Positions 34,943 through 47,238 of a DNA stretch of 64,000 nucleotides are shown here, in pieces (the first letter of the stretch is position 1; the number at the start of each line of letters is the position of its first letter). The stretch covers positions 3,720,001 through 3,784,000 of the forward strand of contig JAGTWJ010000002.1 in NCBI GenBank assembly GCA_020064725.1, read 5' to 3'. The DNA is from Drechslerella dactyloides (lineage: Eukaryota; Ascomycota; Orbiliomycetes; Orbiliales; Orbiliaceae). The position numbers and the translations under genes are program-made. The notes beneath the pieces were generated by a model. That model had not been told where the DNA came from, ran no database searches, and saw nothing but the letters and a program-made list of their open reading frames with translations.

Positions 34943-37900
34943 GGCAATTGCAATCGATTGATTTTTTCACGACTAGCTGCGAGCGAGCATTGACGCAGCT
35001 AACGTCGCTAACGGTGTCGAATGACCCCGGGTGCTGGTCATGAGACTGCGTGATGGAATGCGAGTTGTGGTGGTGGTCTTGGCGGACTTGTCCAGGCCGG
35101 TTCAATTGATATCGTCTTTTTTTTCCTCTCTCAATCTCCTACAACAGGCGATTGGGTGGGATAGCGGGACCGCCTCGTGCTCGGTTTTAACTATCCCCAG
35201 CGAGAACGAGAGAGCGAGAAAAACGGCTTTTCACACGAAAAGAAGAAAAACAGCAGAGAGCAAAGCGTTATTTCCGGAATGCATCAGAAGGCAAGCTATC
35301 ATTCGCCCGGGGAAGTGCAGCCAGCATCCAGCGCCCGGGGTTCGGATTGGGAAGCTCGAGCGGTGAGTTTTGCTTTCCTTCCTTCTTCCGCGGTCCTCCT
35401 CACTTTGTTCCCCACCCGAAAACCGCTTCCGGAAGCCAGAAACACGGGGCTGACAATGGCGATACTTCGATGTCGACGATGACCGCGAGCACGAATTCGA
35501 GGGACGAGTCGCGAGGTCGGAGAAAAGTTCAGGTAGGACATCAGCACGCCAACCACCAGCAGCGCCGTGGCAGGCGATTAATTAACATTGGGCTTAGGGC
35601 TGGCGTCTAAGCAGAATTACAGGTCCTCTAACGAAAACTCTAAATTTAAGGTTTTGAGATCCGAACAACGTTGTCGAACCTTATTCCCACTGGGAGGAAC
35701 GACATAAAACGGCCAGAGACCTGGAGACGATTATCTTATCTAGGCGAATGGCTCGAGAATCGATTCCATCGCCTCGACATGCGATGGATCCAGCGACGCC
35801 ACTGCTGCTTGACCGGGGCATGGAGTGCACATGTACCTGATGTGTGCCTGATGTACCTTGCTGCAGACAGGACACCTGTCGAACATATGTCCGTCGGTGG
35901 CCGCACATATAGGTCTCTTCATGCATGCAGGTGAGCATGCTCTGGCGTGTGCATGCTGCTGCTCCATGTCCAACATCTATTAGACATATTATCATATCAG
36001 TTATGAGCCTTTTGCATAGCGCGCGCGCAGTGGTGAGTGAAGAGCTCGTGCGCTCAGCAAAACCCCACAGCGCACGGTGTCTTGGCCGGATTGCGTATCG
36101 CCAAGTTGGTGTCGACCGACCTTTCTCCCTCAGGAAAGAAGGCGAAAAGGGAAGCCGACAATTTGCGAATCTACTTGGCCACCTCTTGCTAACCCTTTCG
36201 ATGATAATACCTTTGACAAATTAGTAAGAGCCGTTGCTGGCCGGTGTGCCATTGGATTTGCATTCCGAATGCATTACATGTCATGTCGTCCTGCATACAA
36301 AACTTTCAAATCGGTCTGCGAAACTCGGGTATCGGCATTTCCCCATCTTTGTTTTTTCCAAGCGCAGCCTCCCCTAGCTATCCCTGCCTGATCGCAGAAC
36401 CGAATGAGATGAAACTCGTCGGAGCACGCACGACAGGAATTGACGAGCAGTCAGTCCCACAATTTTGACTTTTCAACAGCAGTTGTCTCCGCCCCACGCG
36501 GAATTGTCTCATTGTTGCATGGGGAATCCAAACGCCTTCTAGAAACTCGACAAACTGCACAACCTCGTAATTTATGAAGTCACGCATACCTGCCTCTGCA
36601 TCGCTAGTGCTGAAGCCTGAACCATGGATTGAAACAGAAGTGCACGGAGGGGTCCTTGTCAGCCATTGAGCGGGCGAAAGCCGCCGCCGGATTCGTGATA
36701 CCACCCGACTTGCGGGATTATCGTTCCATTCTCCTCGCGCCTGTTGGCTTTCTTGCCGTAAGCGGATGTTTAATATATCACACCTGGCCAATTGCAGACC
36801 GCGGCCATCGACGCCGCGCTGCAGCTGGCCCACTCGGACGACGATGAATGTCGATTTCATGTATGGTCATGCGCGTGGTCTTGGGACCACGCCTCGAGTC
36901 GTGCACACGGCCGAGCCTTGATTCTACCGACACCCGCCGAAATCAAGTTCGCTGGTCGAATGCGAATCGCAGTCGCAATCGAATTACGATGCGGTCTCGT
37001 TCTCATCTGACAGCTGTTCGAATCACAAGGATCCGGTATACTGGGCGGACGAATAAGTCCGATTGCTAAGTACTGACATGCAAGTTCTAGTTCATGCACT
37101 ATCAGTGACTTAGTGGAGGGCGTTTCTTTTTTTGAATTTCTCGCCAGAATGTGGTCGCACGCGATTCCCACAACCAGCTAATAATATAGCACAACGTGCA
37201 TGCGTGCGCACTATAATATTGCATCTTCAAGCCGGCTTTTTCTTCTTCTTTTTTTCCTTTTCTCTTCTTCTCATGCGGATGTTTAGTGACTTCGACTCAG
37301 AGCTCCTTTCCCCCATTTTACCCTCTAAACCCATGCAAATGATCTCAACAAAAGCTGTGTAACACTATCACGCGAAAAAAAAGGAAACCGGGAAAAAGAA
37401 AAGGACCAAGATGAAACGAAATGAAGACAAGAAAAACGAAACGACCGGAAACAATCCGAAAGTGAGTGAGAGAGAACGCAGAAGAGTGTGTGAGAGAGAC
37501 CATGAGAGAGAGAAAAAGAGCAAGAGAGAGAGCACCTGCCGATGCCCCTGAACGTGAGCGAGCAAGCACTCGCATGAGGCCGGCTACCGCATGTCCGTCG
37601 ATCGCCCGGTGCTGGGACGTCCATTGCATTAACATTGGCTACAAACTCCTGCAGGATGCGGGCCCGGCACCCATGCCATCTGCCAACATTGTGGATTCAT
37701 AGTAGTACAAAGCCTGAATGCGAGCGAAAAGCTGGACTGGGTCGTCTCTGTTCTGTTCAACTTGCGCGACGTTGACATGCCTATTTCGTATTCCTCCCAT
37801 TGCATCTTGCCCTCACCTCGCTCTCACTCGGTGCTCTCACTCGGTGCGCTCGCTGCAGTGCACGGTGCACAGGGCTTCGGTTTGCTCGATTGCCGGGATT

Positions 37901-40239
37901 TAAAATCCCGTTCATCTGATATGCCCATGCCCAAAATTACGGCTTGCGTGAATCGAATCGAACCGGTGTTTGGAGTTTTGACGTGAACACCCCCAAATCA
38001 AGCCGCTTCTCTTTTTGTCTTTTGACCTTTCTGACCCCATTCCTTTTAAAATTCCCATTCCTCTGTTCTTTTGATTTTTAAATTTCTTTTTCTGCTTCCC
38101 TCTTATGCTTAGCTTGCTTGCCGTATTATGCATAATAATCCAGTTAGTACCGACGTATCTGGCGCGTATCTGGAGGCCAAAAAGCATGCACGGGCTCGAT
38201 TCGTGGGCCGCTAGCGTGTCGATTTGGGCGAGCGTTAGGAATCCTCTGCGCGCAGCAGCTCCACATGCTTCTAGTATATTAATAGTCAGAAGGTACTATG
38301 AAATTTTTGAAAGGGTTGGTAAGAGGCGGACAAGAGCGAGAGCGAAGGCAGACGGTAGAAAGAAGAAGGAGCAGGCTATATTCCTCGTGAACTCCCAATA
38401 ACCACAGTCATAGCTATAATACAAGTATAGCGTCCGCGGCCTGGATCTGCATCTGCATTCGCATCTTCATTCTCCATTGCTGAAACAGCTGTTTTTCTTG
38501 CACGGCAGTAGGTCGGTAGGTACTGCGTACCCGCATGCGCATGCATGGCATGTATATACGATAGCAGAAGCTCTGAAGGCACTCGTCATGCAGGTGAGTG
38601 GGTTATGCTTGAATTCGCGTCATCCTACCCACATATTCCTAGTACTCGAATGGCCGGCAGGGCCTGGGGGCGTTCCGAGCTATCAGCCCTTCAAAATAAT
38701 AATCTTAAGAAAAGAAAAAAAAAAAAAAGAGTGGATGGAAGTGAGATTGCAAATGGACATCTTGGGTCATTGGTCGAACACATGCACAGCACAAAAAAAA
38801 AAAAAAAAAGAGCCCTCCAGTCGAAACAGGGCTTGTTACTTGCTGTAAAGGAAACAAATACCATACTGTAGCTTATAGTCGACGGGTAACTAAGGGATCC
38901 TAGGTACAGAAACCGTATGGTTGAGCCGCTCCCTTTTTGTTTTTTCTCTCTCTGAATTTTTCTTTTCCTTTACGTCCGACGTCCGTTTGAACTGATCCTC
39001 CATAAGGAGAAATAAAAAGAGACCATGTGGTCCCGTCGTGCATCCGTAGCAAAAACCCAGATATCTTATATGTCACTAACTATCCATCTGAGAAATTGTG
39101 GGTGCATACATCCATCTCTAGTTTTTCTATCGATCACTGCGCGCAGCACTTTGTTACTCTTGCCCAAACGAATTCGACCTGCCTCCAACAGTCCGCAACA
39201 CCTTCACCATAGCAGTCCACTTATGCCACCGGTCGACATCGTCACATCGAACATCAGCAAGTATCGCTTCAAGAATGCAGCAGACGACTCGCGCATCTTC
39301 GGAACGGGCGAATGGGGGTCCATCAGCTCACTCGTACACATCACCGACGCCATCTGCCGCGCTTCCTGATATATCCTATACGGTGCACCACCCGAGTTTA
39401 GCCCGGCCCCCCAACGCGACCACGATCCCCAGGCCTAGGCTCCTTCGTCTCGAAGCCCCGGTTCATAACCCTGTGACTTTCATGAGACGGTTTTACTCGT
39501 GTCGTCAATGCCAGATCGGAGTCCGAACCGCCAGGGCATAATTTGCTACTATTCTAGAATACTATCTTCCCCAACAATCTCTCCCGTCGGCAGGGAACAG
39601 GCCTGGCGAAAGCAGGATCAGCTTGCCTCATCTCCTATCTTGCCCCCCTCCAGAAAGAGCTGGATAACATAATCAGGAAGTACCTGAGCTGCAGAGATCT
39701 GTGAACTCCTCGAAATTCGGGGTGGGGTACCTGCACCCACGGCTTTGACTTCCACATACGGCGAAAATATGTTGGTATGGCTAGGTTCATGGGCCTATCC
39801 CCCAAATTTCAGTCACTTTCTGGTCACAAAGCAAAGCCGTCGACGATTCAGGGTATATACCAATCACTAGAAGCAAGGCATCATCATCATCAATACATTT
39901 CTCTAGAGGTAAGAAAAGAAAAAAAGCCCCAAAAAAGAAAAAGTTAAAAACCAAAGCAAAACAAAAGAAAGATAAAGAAGAAAAAACCACTCTTCTATGT
40001 CCACTATCCAATGGATTAATAAAAATAGAAAGGAATAAAACAGTAGGAATATAAACAAGAGACGCTAACGTTACAATCAAGTCATGCCAGACCATTCTCC
40101 CACGAAACCGTCTTTACAAGGAATTTTTCCTTTTTCTTTCTCCTGGAAATCCCAAGTAGGCGCCACAACCAGCAGAAGACCGAAGAAAGAAACATCGAGG
40201 ACCGAGCTACCATGACGAGCTGAATCGCGGGACCGACGC
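34943..40239. other. 5.3-kb gene-free tract downstream of the WOPR gene
   Basis: It lies between the MTO1 start and the WOPR regulator stop. No conserved protein was recognised; open frames are short or low-complexity. Visible features: a purine-rich AG/GAGA stretch at about 37440-37540, an exact 13-bp tandem duplication at 37821-37846, A-runs near 38709 and 38793, and A-rich sequence near 39900-40030 that is probably WOPR 3' untranslated region. The left end must carry the MTO1 promoter. The tract could hold regulatory DNA or non-coding transcripts. Confidence 0.5.
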
Positions 40240-41685
40240 CTACGTGCTTCTCCACTGCCCCCCCGGGTACAACATTTCTTCCTCGGTCACCGCACTGGTT
40301 CTTGTTCCTGGCTGCTGCTGCTGCGGCGAAGACGTCGCCCAACCAGGAAAATGATTGTCTTGTTGGAAACGTCCTCGATCCTGGATGCTCGACGGTCCCA
40401 AGTTCGGATTCAGCTGTGGGCTATGTGTAGAGTACCAAGGCGCCGAACTCGAGCCGTAGGTCGACGCAGCTGGACTCTGAACCATCGGACGATCATAATG
40501 ACCGCCTCCAACAGTCGAATAGCCAGAACGATATGGAGCACTTCCCGAGAGTGCGCTCGTGTTAAGAGGCGGACTCTGGAAACCAGAATATTGGCTCCCG
40601 GACCAACTTGACGACGTGATGGTGTCTGCCTGACCTGGAAGCGACAACGGAGCGCTGACGGGCGCGGTGCCCATACTTGTTGTATATGCCGGCGGGTAGG
40701 AGGAATAATGTCTGTGATCATGACTTGGATGGCTCAGATCATATTCCTCGACCTTCATTGGATTATCGTGGGGCCCCAGATCCCCTGGGTAGCCATGCGG
40801 ACTACCTGATTGAGGAAAGAAGCCGGACGGCATGTAGTTGTAATCCGATGGCCCACCCGGAAAGCTGCTGGGAAGGAACGCATGCGGATGGTGCGGATCA
40901 TGTCGCCCATATGGAGCCATCTTAGAGGGCGAGCCGGAAGCATCATCGTCTTCATCCGTATGTGGGTCGAACGAGGGATCAAGACCTCCTTCGTCCATGA
41001 ACGATGGCCTCCTCGATGGGTCTGATGGCTGCTGTCTCAGGGAGGACGATATAAAGAGGGACCCCCGGGGTTTGATACCTCGATAGATTGACATCTCTGT
41101 TGGTCTATGGAGATGGCCCTCCAGGACTTCTTGAGGAACATAGTACGATATTAAGTGGAACTGCCGGTGATCGTCGTTTTGAATGCTAATTGTCTTCTTA
41201 ATTAGGCCGTTTGTTTTGAAGTCGTATGAGTCGATTAGCGATCCAACCAATGAACGATCAGAGTCACCGGGAGGTCCTGCGCGCCCTGGATCTGGCATTC
41301 CCACCGGATGGAACTGTTGATGGGGGTCTTCGAGTTCAGAGTTCGGTCTCCGAGTCTTGGCTGCTGGCTTCCGTTGGGCTCTCTTCTTCTGGCCTGGAGG
41401 GAAAGGTCGAGATAGCTCCCGGTAGAGCAGGAAGTTTCCTAGGATTCTGCTTGGGCTCCAATGTACGCCATCGGTCCATCGTTTGATTCCGGTGTCAGTA
41501 TGCTCAAAGACGAAGACGTTGCCCGACTGGACTGCGGATGCCCTTTCCCTGTCCTGTGCTCTCCGCTGCACTGTGTGGAGTCGGTTTTGCAGGATGAGCT
41601 CGACGATCATCAAAGCATCCTCGTTTGATTGGCAGAAGACGTTGGACACGGTGGGCTGGATCGGATTCCCCGTATTCGACGACAT
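40240..41685 (-). CDS. RYP1: WOPR-domain (Gti1/Pac2) transcription factor, Ryp1/Sge1/Wor1 type
   Basis: Single exon, 481 aa. WOPR proteins bind DNA directly and act as master switches of morphology, sporulation and host-associated gene programs in fungi. The first half-domain is at about residues 12-105: NEDALMIVELILQNRLHTVQ, RERASAVQSGNVFVFEH, TGIKRWTDGVHWSPSRILGN and FLLYRELSRPFPPGQKKRA. The second is at about 143-210: DRSLVGSLIDSYDFKTNGLI, KKTISI, HLISYYVPQEVLEG. The phrases LVGSLIDSY and FPPGQKKRA favour the Ryp1/Wor1 branch over Pac2. The remaining 260 residues are Ser/Pro/Gly/Tyr/Gln-rich and disordered, normal for this family. The domain start (SNVFCQSNEDAL) is more diverged than usual. 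The gene stands alone between long gene-free tracts. Confidence 0.9.
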   Translation of the reverse strand: MSSNTGNPIQPTVSNVFCQSNEDALMIVELILQNRLHTVQRRAQDRERASAVQSGNVFVFEHTDTGIKRWTDGVHWSPSRILGNFLLYRELSRPFPPGQKKRAQRKPAAKTRRPNSELEDPHQQFHPVGMPDPGRAGPPGDSDRSLVGSLIDSYDFKTNGLIKKTISIQNDDHRQFHLISYYVPQEVLEGHLHRPTEMSIYRGIKPRGSLFISSSLRQQPSDPSRRPSFMDEGGLDPSFDPHTDEDDDASGSPSKMAPYGRHDPHHPHAFLPSSFPGGPSDYNYMPSGFFPQSGSPHGYPGDLGPHDNPMKVEEYDLSHPSHDHRHYSSYPPAYTTSMGTAPVSAPLSLPGQADTITSSSWSGSQYSGFQSPPLNTSALSGSAPYRSGYSTVGGGHYDRPMVQSPAASTYGSSSAPWYSTHSPQLNPNLGPSSIQDRGRFQQDNHFPGWATSSPQQQQPGTRTSAVTEEEMLYPGGQWRST

Positions 41686-42626
41686 GACGGCGGATATTAG
41701 GTTCCTGGGTCCTATGAATCGGTTCCAAAGGCCGGCAATATCAGTAGTGAGGACTGGAGCAATCCTGGGTTGGAACTCCGTGATGGTTTTTCACGAATGA
41801 TTTCTGCTGCCTTCCGGGCGGGTATCGGATGTTGGAAAGTGCGGTTTGCGCGAAAGTCGATCGATGGTGTGGTTGAGTGAACTATATATTCGGTCTATTT
41901 GGCTGGACGACTGCCACAGGTGCTGCTCTTCCGATCGACGCCCCAAGAAAGCCCCCCCTCCGAAACCGCGCATGCGCAAGTGGCAGATTTCTGAGCAGAC
42001 CGACCAGGAGGAACCAGCATCTACCGACTCTCGCTGAGTTAGACGGCTTTGTCGACGTGTCGAGCAATATCCCCTTCCGAACGGGCTGAGCAGGTACAAT
42101 GACTGGATCAAGTTGGATCGGATGACCTCCAGACCGGGTTCTCGGGGAAAGCACGCACCCAGTTGCGGTGTGAGTGCGTCTGCGGCAACTGAGCAGATAA
42201 GAGTTAAAATTGAATTCAGCTCTTGTGGCTGCTCACGGCCGAGCAGTGCGATGAAATATATCGCAACGAGGGTATTCCTGCTGGTTTCCAAAGGGTCCCT
42301 GGATTTGCGCCTGGGTCGTCGAGTATCGTCAACTTCACGCGCGGGCCGGCAGTTTATTGTACGGAGCTTCCGACAATGGCTTTATTGTTCGAAGTTTTGC
42401 TGAATCTTCTTTGGCGATAGACTTAGGTTATAGTTCCTTTGGTGAACGTTCGAGCCTGGCAAGCGAAGATAACGGCTGCCCCCGAGAGAGGAGAAAAAAT
42501 TGATCCCACACCCTCTCCAAGTTAATAAATAAGGTTCCAATATCAACACCCTGAGGTACTTGCGCAATGCAAGAAAACTCTTTCCGCGTTCGTCTTTGCC
42601 GATGACTGATGTTTCGACTGTTCTAG

Positions 42627-42809
42627 ATGTTCACAGCCAATGAGGGCCAGGCGAATCAAGAGAGGAGCCCTACCAGGAGATGGACCAAGGGCGAGATCCA
42701 GGCGCTGCCTGATATTTTCCGAGACGCCGCCAAAGGGAGGAAGAAAACCTGGGATGAATTGAGTTCTTTTGTTGGAAAAGGAAATCGAGGAGTCCAGTTA
42801 TACAACTAA
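42627..42809 (+). CDS. Possible small SANT/Myb-like open frame, gene status doubtful
   Basis: 60 codons starting at an ATG. The product contains RRWTKGEIQALPDI, then KKTWDELSSFVGKGNRGVQL, with the Trp spacing and Leu/Val pattern of a single Myb/SANT helix-turn-helix repeat. It stops just where the third helix should end. A second open stretch follows after an AG at 42845 (EFQTHVELHKQFGTGISF), so a spliced or decayed gene is possible, but no convincing donor links them. It could equally be a chance frame. Confidence 0.2.
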   Translation: MFTANEGQANQERSPTRRWTKGEIQALPDIFRDAAKGRKKTWDELSSFVGKGNRGVQLYN

Positions 42810-45800
42810 GGGCGGCCAAGGACAAATCAGCTATCTTCCACTCTAGGAATTCCAGACACACGTGGAATTGCATAAGCAATTTGGGACCGGCATCTCCTTC
42901 TGCAAATACGGATACCAACGAAAATACAGGACTGCCAATTGACTCGAAGCATCGGCGTCTGTGGTCACACAGCTGCATGTGTTCATGTTGCGTGGTTGGG
43001 GTAGACATGTGCATGTGTGCATGCAAAGCTCGACGACTCTGTGCGCGCCTGTGTGGAAGTGTATGACAGACCGACCTCGCTCATGGGATATCATACAACA
43101 ACGAGGTACCCTCAGCTCTCGCACTCTCTTGAAATCAAGGTCATCGGCCTCCGGCTACACAAAGCCAGGGGAGAGACACGACGGTCAAATCGGTTCAGGC
43201 GGGTTCTCAAGAAACCCAAGTCAAGAGTTCCCACACTTATAAGCGACCACGTTGATGAGAACCGCCGCGACGTGATTGCGACGGTCGTCAACCTATAAGG
43301 TTCCCGCGGCTTACGCCCAAGCGATGCGTCGACAAAAACTCGGAGGGGGGCTTGGATAGACACTCTGCGTGCGAGGCAGTGGAATGGTGATGGGGGGGAG
43401 CCAGATGGGAGCGAGCCGTGGTATGATGATCCTTGAGATGCGGTTCTGGAAGACTGTATATGCGAGGCTAATTTGGTGATACTCGAGAGAACTTACTTGA
43501 AATCGCTACCACAGTATTTTTCTTTGCTTTTGTTTTTCTTCTTGGTTCATCTAATTACTCATATGGCCGAAGACCTTTATACGAGAGCTTCGAGAAGGGC
43601 GTGCGCAATAGTGCGACTATACGACAGCTCTGGTGTCCCGGGCCAGGAATCAATCTGGGTAACTAGACCGCCGTCTCAGCAGCTGGTTTGCCGACACAGA
43701 TGCAGGTGTAGTCTCGTGGTGCAGCTGGGGGTGGAGGTCGAAAAAAGAAAGTCCTGTATAAAATGAGGATGTCGAGGCTGTCGCATAGCGACAGGTAATG
43801 TCCGCAGCTCAGAGTTGGAGGTTTGGGGTAGCCAACCACAGACGACCTGCAAAGCTTGTTCGTTGTTTTAAATGTCGACGAAACCGGTATCCTATGCGGC
43901 TAGTGAAAAATACGCGACGTCAAAGAAAAGGGAAGGGACCGCTGCTGGCCTGTGGAGGGAGCCAACCGTCCAGCCAGTGAGTGAGAGGGTCGCGCAGCTG
44001 GTGCCGGTTGTCCATTCGACACAATCGTACATATGGATGGGCCTGTGGTTCTCTTCCCCTCTCGTTCGACTTCGAGCTTCGGTCTGGTCTGGACGGCACA
44101 GAGGAGGTCTGGTCAGTCAATAATATCGGTCACTTGGCTTCTGAGCTGCAGTCCTCGACTAGGTAAGTACATAAGGAAGTACCGTTCGACTGCCCCGAGT
44201 CTTAGCACGATTTTCAGCAGGACCCCCCAAAAGGACAAATCGAAAGGAAATAAATGATGGAAGACGAAAAAACAAAAAACAAAAGAAAGTATGGACTAAG
44301 TATCACGCCGTTGGCTGTAACGATACCTGCTTTGCTTACTGCCCTGATCCCAAACACGATGGAGTCCTTGGGACGTGGGTTGCCAGAAGCGATCCGCCTA
44401 ATAAGATGTCTTTATACATTACATCTATTGGGGCCGATGCTACTAGCTGCGCTAACACTTCTGCTAACACTGCTAACTCTCTCACTCACTCAATTACTGA
44501 CGCACTCGCCCTCGTCCAATCCAGCAGCTTAGCTTACCCCAGCCAGCAACGGGACGCGAGCGATGCTCCCCGTTCTCGCCCTCGCCCTCGCCCTCCTGCG
44601 TCCTGCGTCCTGCGTCTCGCTCTCGGCCTCCCTGTCGGTTGTCGATCTGGTCGTCCGTTCTCGCCGTTGCCGTCGTCGCCGTCATTCGTCGTCGTCTGTC
44701 ACTGGCTGGAGGCACTCGGGCTTTACTTCCCTATATCTGCAGCCGACGGCTGCCTCAGCACCCAGCAGCATGCCTACGTCCTAGGTACCCATGGCTCTGA
44801 GTCCTATCGGCCAGCAACTGATTCGACTGCTCTGGCGGGACGGACTGCACTGTACCTCGCCACAGAGCCTGCATTCCACTATGTTCGCAAACACCCCGTA
44901 ATCTCTTCTCCTTCTTTGTTCGATCTTGCCGGACTTACGACGCCCAGCAGACAGGCCTCCAGTTAAGATTTTGACTTTGACACATGTTTGCTTTTTGCCC
45001 TGAGACCCTCCTCGGGGCTCGATCGGTCATGCATTCGCACGGAGCTGTCGACACGGGCAATGGCTGCCACATGCTGGCTGGACGATAGCGCGGGCTGGCA
45101 GTGCTGCAGCCTCAACTGCTTAGGCAGCACGATCCCGCTTGCATGCTCATGCCATGCTAGATGGATGCAGTCTGCCCACCCCTAATGCCTACATGCTCTG
45201 TTAAGTGCCGTCGAAATTAATATCAGTGCATCACCACAGGCGAGGCCTGCCTGTCCCTGAAGCCCCATCGCGATTTCCAAAATAGCCAGCTGGCCGGCGC
45301 GCTGGACCAAATGGTGGTGCATGGGCAAGGCTGCTTTGTCTTTTCTTTTTCCCCAGAGGTTTTTTTTTGACCTCTGTGTATTTTGCTGCCAAGGATTCAC
45401 CTTTCACGACAATTTTTTTTCTTCCCTCCTGTACTGCGATGCTCCAACCCGCGGGTTTTTGGTCAGCTCCAAAAAAATGAATAGAACCGAAATCACCTGC
45501 CGCGGAAAGATACAGGAACCTCCAAAACGATGCGCATGAGTCCAGTTCCTCCTCGGAGGCCGCCAGCGGCCTTAGACAAAACTCGTTCCTCGGAGCCGCC
45601 AGTTCCCGTTCGAGACAACAACAGCCAATTTTGTGGGCTGTATCACTTCTTCTAGTCAGGTCTTCTGTTTTAAGCCGAGCTCAAGACGGACAAACCATGT
45701 CGACAATGACAGATCACAGAATTGCAGAATCTGGCATTCTTGCCTTCCTCAGCAACCAGGATGGGCATTGACGAATAACGCAACCCCTCCGTTTGAGCGG

Positions 45801-47182
45801 GGTCTTGCAAGAGAAGAGAAAAGATTCCGAACTACCATTACCAATGCACCGAAGTCGGTTAATTCCGTGGAAGAAAAAAATCAGGACGAAAATATTCGAC
45901 AGTCTGCATAATCGAACAAACTGTACCTGAACCGACTAGGCTGACGTTCGCAACTCCTTTCAGCCGAACTTGGAATTCTGATTCTCCACCTGTTAACCTC
46001 ATATATCAAATCGGCCACGCCACGGATTTTAATATAGAAAAATTTAAATCTGCCTAACTGCAGGCCTGTTCAAATTTACAAGCTCCCATTGCGCTGGAAC
46101 GCCATGTGGCTCATTAAAAGCGGAATCTATATGTCTTCGATCGAAATTCGGAACTGGTCGATGGCTCGGCCGCCTCCCCCCAAAGTCCTTGATATGGCCA
46201 CCGCTTTTCTCGCCGCACAGCCTTCAAGAATAGTATCCGGACAGCTCAACCGAAGTTTTCCACCACCACTTTTAGCAAGTCGCCACCAGTGGAATTGTGA
46301 CGGGGCACGGCGTCTCTCCGTGCCCGGCGGACGCTGCCCTCCGTTGGCTTCCCAGGGCACCAAGTTGCTCCGGACAATTGTCATGCCGGCTTTAAGTTGT
46401 CCGTCGGCCGCGTTGTTGTATTCCGTAGAGGACCCAGAAAACGGCCTGAGCAAATGGAGCAATGCACGGCTCGCTAATCAGCGAGATGTTCCCAATGTTA
46501 CCTGAAGCTGCCGGGACCCCAGGCCTCAGTCATATATACCTTCTGGTCTCATGCAAACTAAGCTAGTGCGGACAGTTAAATTTCCAAGATAGCTTCCAAG
46601 ACAATCGTCGGCCTTCCTCTTGGGCACACTAGGGATACCTGCACCAACCCTTACGATCCATCGCCAAACCAGAATTTGAGACCTCGCGCGATAAAAAAAA
46701 AAAATCGCCCTTCAAAAACATGTCGCAATCACAGCATTGGGTCATTCCCATAAGATGAAAATCGGAGCCCGCCGCCATTCTGATGAATACCCGTGCCAAA
46801 CACGAGTCATGGACTAGGGCTTGAAGTCCTGGCCGGAGTGCCCCGTCGTAACACGTTCTCAATTGCGCGCCCCGGAACTTCCAAAAAAGAAAGTAAAGGG
46901 AAAAACGAGGTAAAGATGACGATTTTCCGAATTTAAACGTGCATGGGTTTTCCACTTTTCCCGTATTAATTTCGATTTACGCATCGCGCTATCGACGTGG
47001 TTTTCTTATTTTCTCGTGATATTCCCCGTAGACGATTTTTAATGTGCGCATATAGGACTACACGGCAGCTGCAGAGGTCTTGGCATAATGCCTTTGAGCG
47101 CCGCTGAACTGAATTTGGGTATGGTTTCGAATTTCTTTACGGTGTCGTTTGGCTTGCCTCTTGGTGTTATCGGAACGACGTG

Positions 47183-47238
47183 GGACACTGGTCTCCGCCG
47201 ATTTACGTGAGGACACCGGTCTCCATCGGTACACTTGA
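47183..47238. repeat. Imperfect 28-bp tandem duplication
   Basis: Two adjacent 28-bp units (47183-47210 and 47211-47238) match at 21 of 28 positions. Each begins GGACAC(T/C)GGTCTCC and ends in TGA. It lies in the gene-free tract upstream of the WOPR gene. Function unknown; it may be a duplicated protein-binding site or a chance duplication. Confidence 0.5.

Noticed and set aside
35840..36000. Cys/His-rich translation resembling a zinc motif
   Set aside because: Short, frame-inconsistent and without a start or splice context; the region is CATG/TGCA-rich by composition.
41791..42291. 166-codon minus-strand frame just upstream of the WOPR gene
   Set aside because: It starts at TTG, has no recognisable domain, and is better explained as WOPR leader sequence.
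46089..46505. 138-codon plus-strand frame in the WOPR upstream tract
   Set aside because: No family resemblance and no supporting splice structure; treated as chance.
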